The notes: generated from the letters alone by a model not told the origin. A DNA stretch of 60,400 nt from an uncultured Eubacteriales bacterium (GCA_900315605.1 OMZU01000004.1:1-60400); one strand, 5' to 3'; positions 7,475-16,141 are shown, counted from the stretch's first letter. Made by a program: numbers and translations.

Positions 7475-8503
7475 ATGGATTTAAAGGAACTAATTTTTGA
7501 GCTTTGCGAAGCTGAGGGAGTTTCCGGAAACGAAATGCCGGTGCTTGAAATAATTAAAAACCGAATATCACCGTTTGCCGATACGAGCGTTGACTGCAAC
7601 AAAAATCTTTATGCAACACTCGGAAACAAGAATGCAGAAAGAGAAATCCTTGTTGACGCGCATATAGACAGGATCGGATTTATTGTCACCGATGTTGACG
7701 AAAACGGCTTTGTAAAAATTGACGGCTGCGGTGGAGTTGACTCGCGCGTTTTGCAAAATACCGAGCTTGTTACCCAGGACGGAAGCGAGCTTTACGGAGT
7801 TGTTTGCTGTCTGCCGCCGCACCTTACAGACGGAAGCGAGGACAAGGCGGAGCCGCTTTCCAAAACTTGGATTGATTTCGGAATGCCGCGCGAGGAGCTT
7901 GTAAAATACATAAACCCCGGCGACGTTTTGACCTTTGGCAGCAAGCCTGCAACGCTTTTGGGTGATGTGATCTCTGCTCCCGCACTTGACAACCGCTGCG
8001 GAGCCGCCGCTCTGATAAGAATGTGCGAGCTGTTGAACGGAAAAGAAATCGATTATCGCGTTACGGTAATGTTCAGCTCTCAGGAGGAAACCTTTGCGCT
8101 TGGCGCAAAGACAGGAGCATTTATGCATGACGCGGACGAAGCGATCGTTGTGGACGTAAGCTTTGCTTCACAGCCGGATATTTCGGGGCAGTACTCAAAA
8201 ATCTCGCTTTCAAAGGGAGGAATGATCGGTATTTCTCCTATTCTTGACCGTGACATGACAAACGCCTTGATAAGGCTTGCGCAAGACAAAATAATCCCGT
8301 ACCAGCTTGAGCCGCTTGCTTCTTCAACGGGAACAAACGCCGATCATATCGCTTGTACAAAGAGCGGAATAAAAACCGCGCTTGTTTCGATCCCCCAAAG
8401 ATATATGCACACTCAGCACGAGGTCATATCGATCTCAGATGTTGAGAATACCGCAAGACTTTTGGCGGAATACATTCAAAGCGGAGGTATTGCAAATGTT
8501 TGA
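7475..8503 (+). CDS. M42 family metallopeptidase (aminopeptidase-like), first of a tandem pair
   Basis: 342 residues. M42 enzymes are cobalt- or zinc-dependent aminopeptidases that assemble as tetrahedral dodecamers in the cytoplasm (FrvX, YsdC, glutamyl aminopeptidase, TET types). Metal and catalytic residues are visible: H63 and D65 in AHIDRIGF, the bridging Asp in ALDNRCG, the Glu pair in SQEETF, Asp in VVDVSF, and the C-terminal His in MHTQHEV. It starts 7 bases after murD. The pairing with a second M42 gene overlapping its end suggests a hetero-oligomer or complementary specificities, which is inference. Confidence 0.9.
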   Translation: MDLKELIFELCEAEGVSGNEMPVLEIIKNRISPFADTSVDCNKNLYATLGNKNAEREILVDAHIDRIGFIVTDVDENGFVKIDGCGGVDSRVLQNTELVTQDGSELYGVVCCLPPHLTDGSEDKAEPLSKTWIDFGMPREELVKYINPGDVLTFGSKPATLLGDVISAPALDNRCGAAALIRMCELLNGKEIDYRVTVMFSSQEETFALGAKTGAFMHDADEAIVVDVSFASQPDISGQYSKISLSKGGMIGISPILDRDMTNALIRLAQDKIIPYQLEPLASSTGTNADHIACTKSGIKTALVSIPQRYMHTQHEVISISDVENTARLLAEYIQSGGIANV

Positions 8504-9539
8504 TTACGCTCTTTTAAAAAAGCTTTGCTTATGCTCCGGGATCTCGGGCGACGAAGGCAAGGTAAGAGATGTTATTCTCGGCGAAATCAAGGGATTTGCC
8601 GATGAAATAAAAATAGATAATTTAGGTAATATTCTCGTAAAGAAAAAAGGCAAGAAACCCTCAGCAGCAAGGCTCATGCTCTCTGCTCATATGGACGAGG
8701 TAGGGCTGATGATTACCGAGATCACCGGCGAAGGCTTTTTGAAATTTGACGAGGTAGGCGGAATCGACAGGCGCGTTTTGCTTGGCGAGCATGTTTTGAT
8801 CGGTAAAAACCGCATCAACGGAATAATAGGGATCAAACCGATCCATCTTACAAAGGGCGACGAAAAATCCTCTGTTCCTTCTTATTCGGAAATGTATATT
8901 GATATCGGAGCCGAAAGCAGAGAACAAGCCCTTGAATATGTATGTCCGGGCGACAGCGTTTGCTTTGTTCCTAATTTTAGTGAAAATGGATTTACGATCA
9001 CCTCAAAGGCGATCGACGATCGTTTTGGTTGCTGTGTGCTGATAGAAATGATAAAGTCCGAGCTTGAATATGATATGGATTTTGTTTTTGCTGTTCAGGA
9101 GGAGGTCGGACTGCGCGGCGCAAAGGTCGCGGCGTATACGGTCGATCCTGAATTTGCTTTGGTGGTAGAAACCACAACTGCCGCCGATATTCCCGAAATT
9201 GGCAGCGCAAAACAGGTTTGCAGGCTTGGAGACGGCGCGGTTATTTCTTTTATGGACAGGCGAACGATATATGATAAGGAAATGGTTGATCTGAGCTTTG
9301 AAGCTGCAAAGCTTTGCGGCACAAAGGCACAATACAAGCGCGCAGTAGCCGGAGGAAACGATTCGGGAGCGATCCAACAGAGCAGGGGAGGAGTAAGAAC
9401 GCTTGCAATATCGCTTGCCTGTCGTTATCTTCACTCTCCGTCGTGCGTTGCCGATAAGAATGACTGCGAAAGCGTTATGGAGCTTGTAAAATATGTTTCT
9501 GCCCAAATTGCAGGCGGAAATCTTATAAATAGGGGCTAA
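8496..9539 (+). CDS. M42 family metallopeptidase, second of the tandem pair
   Basis: 347 residues from ATG 8496, with GGAGG at 8482-8486; the start overlaps the previous stop by 8 bases. Metal-site residues are H65/D67 in AHMDEVGL, Asp in AIDDRFG, the Glu pair in VQEEVGLRGA, Glu in VVETT, and a late His in YLHSPS. It is clearly homologous to the upstream gene, so the pair arose by duplication, but divergence is large. A longer frame begins at 8382 inside the upstream gene and is rejected because the 8496 start has the ribosome binding site and the expected family length. Confidence 0.9.
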   Translation: MFDYALLKKLCLCSGISGDEGKVRDVILGEIKGFADEIKIDNLGNILVKKKGKKPSAARLMLSAHMDEVGLMITEITGEGFLKFDEVGGIDRRVLLGEHVLIGKNRINGIIGIKPIHLTKGDEKSSVPSYSEMYIDIGAESREQALEYVCPGDSVCFVPNFSENGFTITSKAIDDRFGCCVLIEMIKSELEYDMDFVFAVQEEVGLRGAKVAAYTVDPEFALVVETTTAADIPEIGSAKQVCRLGDGAVISFMDRRTIYDKEMVDLSFEAAKLCGTKAQYKRAVAGGNDSGAIQQSRGGVRTLAISLACRYLHSPSCVADKNDCESVMELVKYVSAQIAGGNLINRG

Positions 9540-9541
9540 CA

Positions 9542-10321
9542 ATGATTCTTTCAGCTAATGATTTTGAAAACTTTACTTCCGCAGTTTCGGATATTTCAGG
9601 CTGTGATCCTTTTGCGTGCAGAATAATTTCATTGCACAACAGTTATCAACCGAGGCTGGCATTTGTTGATTACTGGACGATCACCGGGGAAAACGGCGAG
9701 ATTTGCGGAGCAATTGCCAGAAACGGATCGAATTTTATATTGTTGATTACCGAGGACTGCGATCTTGACGAGGTTTCTTCGTTTATGCGTGTTGCCGGAG
9801 CCACCGGGGTGATCTGTAAGGGCGAATACAAGCTGGAGCTGTATGGCAGCAGAAGCGTTACCGGGTCTGTGCTTATGAGAAATACAAAATTTGATATGAA
9901 GGAAGAGGACGGAATAAAGCTGATCCAGCCTGATATTCGCTCGGCTTATGAGCTTATCGTCAGATGTGCCGACGCTAATTTTGTGCCGCCGCCCTTTGAG
10001 GATTTTTATGTTGACGTTAATCACAAGCTTAGGCACAATTCAATGCGGCTTTGCGGAATAGAGGAGAACAACAGGCTTGCTGCGGTCGCTATGACTGTTG
10101 CCGAAAGCTGTGACGGAGCTGTTTTGGGAGCAGTATCCTGCGATCCGGATTTCCGCAGAAGGGGTTATGGATCGAGTATTGTTAAACACATCACAAATAT
10201 GCTTGTTGAAGAAAACAAGTGTGTTTTTCTGCACCGCGCAAAAAACGCTAACGTGTCGTTTTATAATAATCTTGGCTTTAAGGAAGCCGGAAAATGGCGT
10301 GAATATTATTTTGAAGGGTGA
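9542..10321 (+). CDS. GNAT family N-acetyltransferase
   Basis: 259 residues. The C-terminal third holds the GNAT acetyl-CoA motif CDPDFRRRGYGSSIV (about residues 199-213) and the usual end, NVSFYNNLGFKEAGKW. The N-terminal half is divergent with no recognised motif, as in two-lobed GNAT proteins. The substrate is unknown. It starts 2 bases after the second M42 gene and overlaps the next gene by 4 bases (GTGA), so it belongs to the murD run. Confidence 0.85.
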   Translation: MILSANDFENFTSAVSDISGCDPFACRIISLHNSYQPRLAFVDYWTITGENGEICGAIARNGSNFILLITEDCDLDEVSSFMRVAGATGVICKGEYKLELYGSRSVTGSVLMRNTKFDMKEEDGIKLIQPDIRSAYELIVRCADANFVPPPFEDFYVDVNHKLRHNSMRLCGIEENNRLAAVAMTVAESCDGAVLGAVSCDPDFRRRGYGSSIVKHITNMLVEENKCVFLHRAKNANVSFYNNLGFKEAGKWREYYFEG

Positions 10322-11586
10322 AGTATTTGAGTTTTTTTGATATAGACAAAAGGATAATCGAAGCGTCGGACAAGGCGATGGAGCTTTGCGCAGACAAGCT
10401 CAGAGAGCTTGATGAAATTCAGGAATACCATCAGCAAAAGATGATAAAGGCATTTCAAAACGCCGGCGTCAGAGAGAGCTATTTCAGCGGAACGACCGGG
10501 TATGGCTACGATGATTTTGGCAGAGACGCGCTTGACAGGGTATATGCATTTGTATTTGACGCCGAGGACGCGCTTGTTAGACATAATTTTGTAAGCGGTA
10601 CTCACGCTCTGACAGTTGCGCTCTTCGGTATGTTAAGACCGGAGGATACCATGCTTTCGGTGACCGGAATGCCATATGATACTATTCGGTCGGCAATCGG
10701 CATAGAGGGCGATTATCCCGGTTCTTTGAAGGATTTTGGGATCAGCTTTGAAATGACTGAGCTTTTGCCTAATGGTGAGCCTGATTTTTGTGAAATAGAA
10801 AAGGATATCGCTGAAAAAAAGCCGAAAATGGTTTATATTCAGCGTTCGCGCGGTTATAGCCTGAGACGTTCCTTAACGTGGAGGGATATCAAAAAAATCT
10901 GTGATATTTCAAAAAAAGCTTCTCCTAATTCGATAATTATGCTGGATAACTGCTATGGTGAGTTTACCGAAAAAGTCGAGCCTCTTTCGGTAGGCGTTGA
11001 TATCATGGCAGGCTCGCTTATAAAAAACCCGGGCGGAGGTATTTCTCCCACAGGCGGCTATATCGCAGGTCGTTCAGATTTGGTTGAAATGTGCGCCTAC
11101 CGTCTGACAACTCCCGGAACGGGAAAGGAAATCGGCGCAACTCTTGGGGTGCTCAGAGAGATGTTTATGGGAGCGTATCATGCTCCGCATGTGACAGGAG
11201 AAGCACTCAAAACCGCAGTTTTTGCTGCTGCGTTATTTGAGCTTTTGGGCTTTGATACCGATCCTAAGTATAACGACGACAGAGCCGATATAATTCAGCT
11301 TATCAAGCTTGGAAGCGAGGAAAAATTAATAAGCTTTTGCGGAGGGATCCAAAGCGGTTCTGCGGTTGACAGCTTTGTTCAGCCCACTCCGTCTGATATG
11401 CCGGGGTATGAAAGTCAGGTCATTATGGCGGCAGGCGCGTTCACAATGGGCTCGTCCATCGAGCTTTCCGCTGACGCTCCGCTCAGAGAGCCCTATGCGG
11501 TATGGTTACAGGGCGGACTTAACTTTCACGGCGGCAAGCTGGGAATTATGCTGGCTGCTGATAAGGTTATGAAAAAAGATAGATAA
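10318..11586 (+). CDS. Methionine gamma-lyase family protein (aluminium-resistance-protein type PLP enzyme)
   Basis: 422 residues, GTG start overlapping the preceding TGA. Fold-type I PLP enzyme of the family annotated as 'methionine gamma-lyase family/aluminum resistance protein', widespread in Gram-positives. Visible features are GTTGYGYDDFGRDALDRVYA near the N-terminus, the substrate-side NFVSGTHAL, Asp in MLDNCYGEF, and the PLP lysine in GSLIKNPGGGISPTGGY. The family resembles the Cys/Met metabolism enzymes, but the physiological reaction is not well settled. It ends the murD run; no terminator is visible before the next promoter. Confidence 0.88.
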   Translation: MKYLSFFDIDKRIIEASDKAMELCADKLRELDEIQEYHQQKMIKAFQNAGVRESYFSGTTGYGYDDFGRDALDRVYAFVFDAEDALVRHNFVSGTHALTVALFGMLRPEDTMLSVTGMPYDTIRSAIGIEGDYPGSLKDFGISFEMTELLPNGEPDFCEIEKDIAEKKPKMVYIQRSRGYSLRRSLTWRDIKKICDISKKASPNSIIMLDNCYGEFTEKVEPLSVGVDIMAGSLIKNPGGGISPTGGYIAGRSDLVEMCAYRLTTPGTGKEIGATLGVLREMFMGAYHAPHVTGEALKTAVFAAALFELLGFDTDPKYNDDRADIIQLIKLGSEEKLISFCGGIQSGSAVDSFVQPTPSDMPGYESQVIMAAGAFTMGSSIELSADAPLREPYAVWLQGGLNFHGGKLGIMLAADKVMKKDR

Positions 11587-11596
11587 AAACTTTGAG

Positions 11597-11611
11597 TTTG
11601 ATATAATCAAA
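11597..11611 (+). promoter_or_regulatory. Extended -10 promoter embedded in a palindrome (MNT-HEPN pair)
   Basis: TATAAT at 11602-11607 is preceded by TG one base upstream (extended -10); no good -35 is seen. The -10 lies at the centre of a perfect 15-base palindrome, TTTGAT-ATA-ATCAAA, so a DNA-binding protein on this site would shut the promoter. Confidence 0.5.
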
Positions 11612-11636
11612 TCATTATTGGAAACGAGGGATTCTA

Positions 11637-11981
11637 ATGTGTTCAAAAAATGAATTACAGATTATTCTTTCAGAAATAGCAAAGACAGCAAAAGAAACTT
11701 TTGGCGAACAATTAGATTCTGTTATCCTATATGGATCTTATGCTCGTGGCGATTATACGCCAGATTCTGATGTGGATATAATGATCCTGGTGAAAGGAAT
11801 CGCTCCGGAAAATTTATGGAGATATAGATCGGCAATTACCTCAAAGTCATCTGAATTGGGATTAAAATACGATTTATTGATAGTTCCTCTAATCAAAGAC
11901 TCCGATATTTTCAATAAATATTTGAATGTTTTGCCTTTCTATCAAAATGTGCATAGGGAGGGGATTCGCATTGGAGCATGA
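11637..11981 (+). CDS. MNT-type nucleotidyltransferase, putative antitoxin
   Basis: 114 residues. Minimal nucleotidyltransferase with the signature GSYARGDYTPDSDVD (about 32-46), giving the GS loop and the first two catalytic Asp residues; a third Asp is in KYDLLIVP. MNT proteins next to HEPN proteins act as antitoxins that AMPylate the toxin (for example MntA-HepT). All catalytic residues appear intact. The next gene overlaps it by 11 bases. The pair is visibly AT-richer than its flanks, suggesting horizontal acquisition. Confidence 0.88.
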   Translation: MCSKNELQIILSEIAKTAKETFGEQLDSVILYGSYARGDYTPDSDVDIMILVKGIAPENLWRYRSAITSKSSELGLKYDLLIVPLIKDSDIFNKYLNVLPFYQNVHREGIRIGA

Positions 11982-12378
11982 ATTCAAAACAGAGCTTTCA
12001 AAAAGACGATTAGAAATCGCTCACGAAAGGTTGGCAACAGCTAGAGCAATGCTTGATTTGGGCGATTATAAAGCTGCTGCAAACAGGCTGTATTATGCTG
12101 TATTTTCTGCAATGAGAGCTGTACTTGCATTGGATGGCTTTGACTCAAAAAAGCATTCCGGAATCATAGCCAGATTCAGGCAATGCTATATAAAAAGCGG
12201 TATCTTTTCAACGGAGATGTCAAAGATTATTGATGATTTGGAAGTAATTAGAGAGGACAGCGATTATGATGATTTCTATATTATTTCAAAAGAAGATGTA
12301 TCGATCCAATCTCAAAAAGCTGAATACTTTGTTTTTGAAGTTGAGAAGTTTTTAATAACTAAATTTGACCAAAAGTGA
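11971..12378 (+). CDS. HEPN domain protein, putative toxin partner
   Basis: 135 residues from TTG 11971, preceded by AGGGAGGGG at 11955-11963; an in-frame ATG at 11926 has no such site and lies deep in the upstream gene. All-alpha HEPN fold of the type with AANRLYYAVFSAMRAVL and a conserved KKHSGII segment. The classical RNase motif Rx4-6H near the last helices is not visible; the C-terminal region instead reads REDSDYDDFY, as in other HEPN proteins of this subgroup. An Rx4-5H pattern near residues 12-18 is not at the canonical place. Toxic RNase activity is therefore uncertain. Confidence 0.85.
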   Translation: MEHEFKTELSKRRLEIAHERLATARAMLDLGDYKAAANRLYYAVFSAMRAVLALDGFDSKKHSGIIARFRQCYIKSGIFSTEMSKIIDDLEVIREDSDYDDFYIISKEDVSIQSQKAEYFVFEVEKFLITKFDQK

Positions 12379-12410
12379 AAAACTGCGTCTTTAAATGTGG
12401 ACGCAGTTTT
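12379..12410 (+). terminator. Terminator between HEPN and tadA (bidirectional)
   Basis: An 11-bp stem, AAAACTGCGTC (12379-12389) with GACGCAGTTTT (12400-12410), and a 10-base loop. The A- and T-runs on either side allow use in both directions, serving the convergent genes ending at 12378 and 12428. Confidence 0.8.
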
Positions 12411-12427
12411 CTGATATGAGTATTTTT

Positions 12428-12868
12428 TTACCTCAGCCTTTTGAAAAAGCTTTTCAAAAGCTCTGAACATTCTTCTTCCATGATTCCGCCCAAACATTCT
12501 GGCTTGAAATTGAACGGCATTTCAAAGAGGTTTGTTATCGTTCCGCACGCGCCGTTTTTGAAGTCGTACGCGCCGAAGAACACCTTTGGAATGTGGGCGT
12601 TGATGATCGCGCCTGCGCACATTGGGCAGGGCTCAAGCGTTACATAAATCTCACAGTTCCAAAGCCTCCAGCCGCCGAGCTTTTTACAGGCGTTGTTTAT
12701 CGCGTCGATCTCGGCGTGAAGCAAAGCGTTTTTGGATTTTTCGCGCCTGTTTCGTCCGGTTGATATGATTTTTCCGTTTTGAGTTATAACTGCACCTACC
12801 GGCACCTCGTCGTCAGCACAGGCTTCTTTTGCAAGGCTTAGGGCGGCAGACATAAATTCATTGTTCAC
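12428..12868 (-). CDS. tadA: tRNA-specific adenosine deaminase
   Basis: 146 residues. TadA converts A34 to inosine in tRNA-Arg(ACG). The zinc site is complete: HAEID (H51, catalytic E53) and PCPMCAGA (C81, C84). The start is taken as GTG 12868, whose first base overlaps the TAG stop of the CPBP gene (TAGTG), giving coupled translation; the N-terminus then reads MNNEFMSAALSLAKEAC, as in other TadA proteins. A longer frame to 12913 would run into the upstream gene and add residues not found in the family. Confidence 0.92.
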   Translation of the reverse strand: MNNEFMSAALSLAKEACADDEVPVGAVITQNGKIISTGRNRREKSKNALLHAEIDAINNACKKLGGWRLWNCEIYVTLEPCPMCAGAIINAHIPKVFFGAYDFKNGACGTITNLFEMPFNFKPECLGGIMEEECSELLKSFFKRLR

Positions 12869-13917
12869 TATTGCTTCAGTCCTATAGACGTTATTATTTC
12901 GGATATCATGCAAACGGATAGAATTATCATTCCCGGTGTGAAGAAAAAGTTATATACCTTTTCCTTAAAGCTCAAAACGTTTGCGTTCACTTCCTCGGTT
13001 TTGTCCAAATCTGAAATACCAAAGAAATCGTTGTCACGACGTATTAAATATACGAACGATAAAATTGCGATTACCGTTACAACAGCAGTTAGACCGTAGT
13101 AAAGTATGTAGAAGCCTTCGTCGCTTATCGCGTCGGTGTTTTGCATAAGATCCATCAAAACAGCGTATAGGTTATTTGAAAAGTGGATTATTATTGAGGG
13201 AATGATAGAATTTGTTTTGCAGTCAAAAAACGCGAATACAAGCCCGAGCAAAAAGGCAAACACAGCCTGAGTCATATTGCCGTGAAATGCTCCGAAAACT
13301 ATTGAGGAAACCAGAATCGCAAATGCGTCTCCGAATTTTCTGAGACCGCCCATGATGATCCCGCGAAAGGTGAATTCCTCGATCAGCGCGGGAACAACTG
13401 CGGTAGCTATGATCGAGAGGATAATATCCGGCAGTGTGTAGGCGTCCTCGGTAAAGTTCACGGTGTTTTCAAGCCCGAAAATACCGATATTATTCAGAAA
13501 AATATCTGTTGCAACATTAGCTATCATCGCTCCGCCCAAGCCAACAAAAACAATGGGGATAAGCAGCTTTGCTTCGACCCTTTTGACGCGGATGGATTCC
13601 GAAATTTTTCTCCGTGAAATAATAAAATAAAACAAGCCCGGAATAAAGCCTGCGGCGATCGAGATAAGTATTTCGACAACATAGGTTATTGTTGAGCCGG
13701 AGAAAAAGCCGTAATGCGAACGAAAGTCGATTATAGACAGAAATATCTGGATTAATGTAAAACAAATAAGATAAGTAAGCGCGAAAAAGCCAAGTCCGCT
13801 AGAAAGCTTTCTCAGCTTGCGCCGTTCAATTTGCCTTACAGAATGATAGGGATTATGTGGCGGTTGGAAAGGATATGGGTAATTTTGATTATATTGGTTA
13901 TATTGAATATAGTTCAT
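12868..13917 (-). CDS. CPBP family intramembrane metalloprotease
   Basis: 349 residues. After a cytoplasmic N-terminus rich in Asn, Tyr and Pro (about 1-30) come several membrane segments and the three CPBP/Abi motifs: EEFTFRG (E180/E181), FGAFHGN (H212) and IIHFSNN (H245). Family members include Rce1-like prenyl-protein proteases and bacterial membrane proteases of unknown substrate. Its stop overlaps the tadA start. TAGGAG at 13926-13931 is the ribosome binding site. Confidence 0.88.
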   Translation of the reverse strand: MNYIQYNQYNQNYPYPFQPPHNPYHSVRQIERRKLRKLSSGLGFFALTYLICFTLIQIFLSIIDFRSHYGFFSGSTITYVVEILISIAAGFIPGLFYFIISRRKISESIRVKRVEAKLLIPIVFVGLGGAMIANVATDIFLNNIGIFGLENTVNFTEDAYTLPDIILSIIATAVVPALIEEFTFRGIIMGGLRKFGDAFAILVSSIVFGAFHGNMTQAVFAFLLGLVFAFFDCKTNSIIPSIIIHFSNNLYAVLMDLMQNTDAISDEGFYILYYGLTAVVTVIAILSFVYLIRRDNDFFGISDLDKTEEVNANVLSFKEKVYNFFFTPGMIILSVCMISEIITSIGLKQ

Positions 13918-13945
13918 TTGCTTCGCTCCTAACTCTAACGCAGTT

Positions 13946-13974
13946 ATTCTATCATATATAAAAATTTATTTCAA
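13946..13974 (-). promoter_or_regulatory. Promoter of the CPBP-tadA pair
   Basis: On the minus strand, -35 TTGAAA (13969-13974), 17 bp spacer, -10 TAGAAT (13946-13951). Confidence 0.6.
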
Positions 13975-13990
13975 TAGCTTTGATAAACAG

Positions 13991-14020
13991 TTGACAAAAA
14001 ACCGCGAAATTTGGTATCAT
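13991..14020 (+). promoter_or_regulatory. Promoter of the first surface-polymer operon
   Basis: -35 TTGACA (13991-13996), 18 bp spacer, -10 TATCAT (14015-14020). It leaves a leader of about 80 AT-rich bases before the ATG at 14109. Confidence 0.6.
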
Positions 14021-14108
14021 TATAGCAGCAGAACGCTGTAAAAGGCTCATTTTAGTAAAATTTTCTTATATATTTCAGAAGAAAAAATATCAGAAAGGAT
14101 AATTGCCT

Positions 14109-14849
14109 ATGGTAACCGCAATGCTTTTTGCCGGCGGAAGCGGAATAAGAATGAAATCCACAGATCTTCCCAAGCAATTTCTTGAGGTCGGCGGAAAGCC
14201 GATCATTATCCATACAATGGAGCATTTTTCGTTTCATCCGCTTGTTGATAATATTGTTGTTGCCTGCAAGTCGGACTGGATAGATTATCTTTGCGACCTT
14301 GTCAAAAAGTACAATATCCATAAGGTCAGAAGCATTGTTCCCGGCGGTGAAACAGGCTTTGCCTCGATCCACAACGGAGTTGTTGCAACAGCGGAGTTCT
14401 CGCATGACCCTGAGGATATAATTCTGATCTGCGACGGAGTTCGTCCGATGCTTTCCGAAGAACTTATCACAAACTGCATTAATGAAACAAGGCTCTATAA
14501 ATCCGCGATCCCCGTTACGCCGAGCATAGATTCGCTTTTGTTCAGTACCGACGGAAAAACCTGCTCAAAAAGCTATGAAAGAAGTTCTATGTATATTACT
14601 CAGGCTCCGCAGGGATATACGATGGAAAGGATCCTTTGGGCTCACGACGAGGCGTACAAAAGAGGAATAACCAACCCGGTATCCTCCGGAGAGTTGTTTA
14701 TTGAGCTTGGAGAAAGCGTGCATATTTTTCAGGGAGAAAGATTCAATATCAAGGTCACTACCCCCGAGGATCTCATTACGCTCAGATCTCAGTTTTACTA
14801 TGATAACTACAAAAAGTTTGCCAGAGAGGAATTAAAGTATGGACTGTAA
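14109..14849 (+). CDS. IspD/TarI-like cytidylyltransferase (first copy)
   Basis: 246 residues from ATG 14109, with AAAGGA upstream. IspD superfamily: these enzymes join CMP to 2-C-methyl-erythritol-4-P (IspD) or a pentitol-5-P (TarI, Bcs1). The CTP-binding motif is AGGSGIRM (8-15), followed by LPKQFLEVGGKPI; the IspD 'HDAARP' motif is altered to CDGVRP. The altered motif and the partner SDR gene, overlapping by 11 bases, favour a CDP-polyol role over isoprenoid synthesis. Which polyol cannot be told. Confidence 0.85.
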   Translation: MVTAMLFAGGSGIRMKSTDLPKQFLEVGGKPIIIHTMEHFSFHPLVDNIVVACKSDWIDYLCDLVKKYNIHKVRSIVPGGETGFASIHNGVVATAEFSHDPEDIILICDGVRPMLSEELITNCINETRLYKSAIPVTPSIDSLLFSTDGKTCSKSYERSSMYITQAPQGYTMERILWAHDEAYKRGITNPVSSGELFIELGESVHIFQGERFNIKVTTPEDLITLRSQFYYDNYKKFAREELKYGL

Positions 14850-15918
14850 GGTTAAGGCTTGCGTAAGCTCTGCTGTTTACCGTGATTTGAAAGAAATCGT
14901 CCTTTCGGACGCCGGGTGGGAAAAGCTTAAAAACAAAACCGTGCTCATTACCGGAGCCGGCGGCTTTATCGGCTCCTATCTTGTTATGAGTTTGATGCTC
15001 AGGAATGACGAGTTTAACGATAATATAAAAATCACTGGTCTCGTCAGAAACAGAGATAAAACAGAAACAAAGCTCGGTAAGCTGTCTGAACGCAGCGATT
15101 TGGAATTATGCATTCAAGACGTTGTAAGTCCGATCGAGGCATCCGGTGCGGATTATATTATTCACGCTGCAAGTCAGGCAAGCAATATTCAGTTTGAAAC
15201 AGACCCGGTGGGTACAATAAATGCAAATCTTTTGGGTACTGCAAATGTTTTGGAATTTGCAAGAAAAAACAATACTATTTCAACCTTGCTCGTTTCCAGT
15301 TTAAAGGTTTACGGCGCAATTAGAAGCGGAAAAGAAAAAATCTGTGAGGATGATATCGGATATATTGATTTTACCTCTTACAAAAGCTGCTATGCCACGG
15401 GAAAAAGAGCCGCGGAAACCCTTGCGGCAAGCTATAACAAGGAGTACGGACTTAGCGTTAAGATAGCGCGCCCTAGCTACATTTTCGGAGCGAGCAGTCT
15501 TGATGATGACAGAGTTTGGGCGCAGTTTATTGCAAACGTTGTGAGAGGAGAAGATATTCTTCTGAAGAGCAACGGTGCTGCTTACAGATCTTTTTGCTAT
15601 GTTTCAGACACTGTTACCGCTTTGCTTTATATTTTGCTAAAGGGTGAGGACGCAGTTCCCTATAATATTTCTTATGAAAAATCAGACGTGACGATCAGGG
15701 GCTTTGCAAAGGCTGCCTGTGAAGCTTTTCCGGAAAGAAAGATAAGCCTTAGCTTTTTGAACCCTGAGGATGAAGAAGAGCCGGAGCTTTTTGCTTCGCC
15801 GCTTTCGCCGACGCCGGAGATCCTTGATAATCAAAGGATACTTTCTCTCGGTTGGTGTCCCAAGGTCGATTTGACGGAGGGTATCAAACGTTCTGTTGAA
15901 ATTTTGGAACAGAATTAA
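14839..15918 (+). CDS. NAD-dependent epimerase/dehydratase (extended SDR)
   Basis: 359 residues. The N-terminal extension of about 33 residues precedes the Rossmann motif ITGAGGFIGS (about 37-46). The catalytic SSLKVYG and YATGK (YxxxK) motifs are intact, and ARPSYIFG is the usual substrate-side motif. It probably modifies a nucleotide-activated sugar or polyol. It overlaps the upstream cytidylyltransferase by 11 bases, suggesting it acts on the CDP-linked product of that enzyme, which is inference from context. Confidence 0.87.
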   Translation: MDCKVKACVSSAVYRDLKEIVLSDAGWEKLKNKTVLITGAGGFIGSYLVMSLMLRNDEFNDNIKITGLVRNRDKTETKLGKLSERSDLELCIQDVVSPIEASGADYIIHAASQASNIQFETDPVGTINANLLGTANVLEFARKNNTISTLLVSSLKVYGAIRSGKEKICEDDIGYIDFTSYKSCYATGKRAAETLAASYNKEYGLSVKIARPSYIFGASSLDDDRVWAQFIANVVRGEDILLKSNGAAYRSFCYVSDTVTALLYILLKGEDAVPYNISYEKSDVTIRGFAKAACEAFPERKISLSFLNPEDEEEPELFASPLSPTPEILDNQRILSLGWCPKVDLTEGIKRSVEILEQN

Positions 15919-15955
15919 CAGTTTTACACCGGATTAAATAGCTTTGATATATAAG

Positions 15956-15977
15956 TTAGCGTTATATAAGACGCTAA
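15956..15977 (+). repeat. Inverted repeat in the gap between the two surface-polymer operons
   Basis: TTAGCGT (15956-15962) and ACGCTAA (15971-15977) form a perfect 7-bp stem with an 8-base loop. There is no U-run after it, so it is a weak terminator at best. It lies 24 bases upstream of the next -35 box and may be an operator instead. The whole gap, 15919-16141, holds no gene. Confidence 0.45.
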
Positions 15978-16000
15978 TTTAGCTTTATATCGCGTATTTA

Positions 16001-16030
16001 TTGACAAGAAACCCCTATATGTGGTATTAT
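16001..16030 (+). promoter_or_regulatory. Promoter of the second surface-polymer operon
   Basis: -35 TTGACA (16001-16006), 18 bp spacer, -10 TATTAT (16025-16030). The leader to ATG 16142 is about 105 bases, and GGAGGG at 16131-16136 is the ribosome binding site. Confidence 0.65.
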
Positions 16031-16141
16031 AAATATAATTATAATCGTAAGTATATGTATAAGTGCGTCGATTTGGCGCGTTTTTTGGCGTTTCCGGAGT
16101 TGAATTCAGCCTGAGAAGCGTTTTGTGATCGGAGGGTTTTT

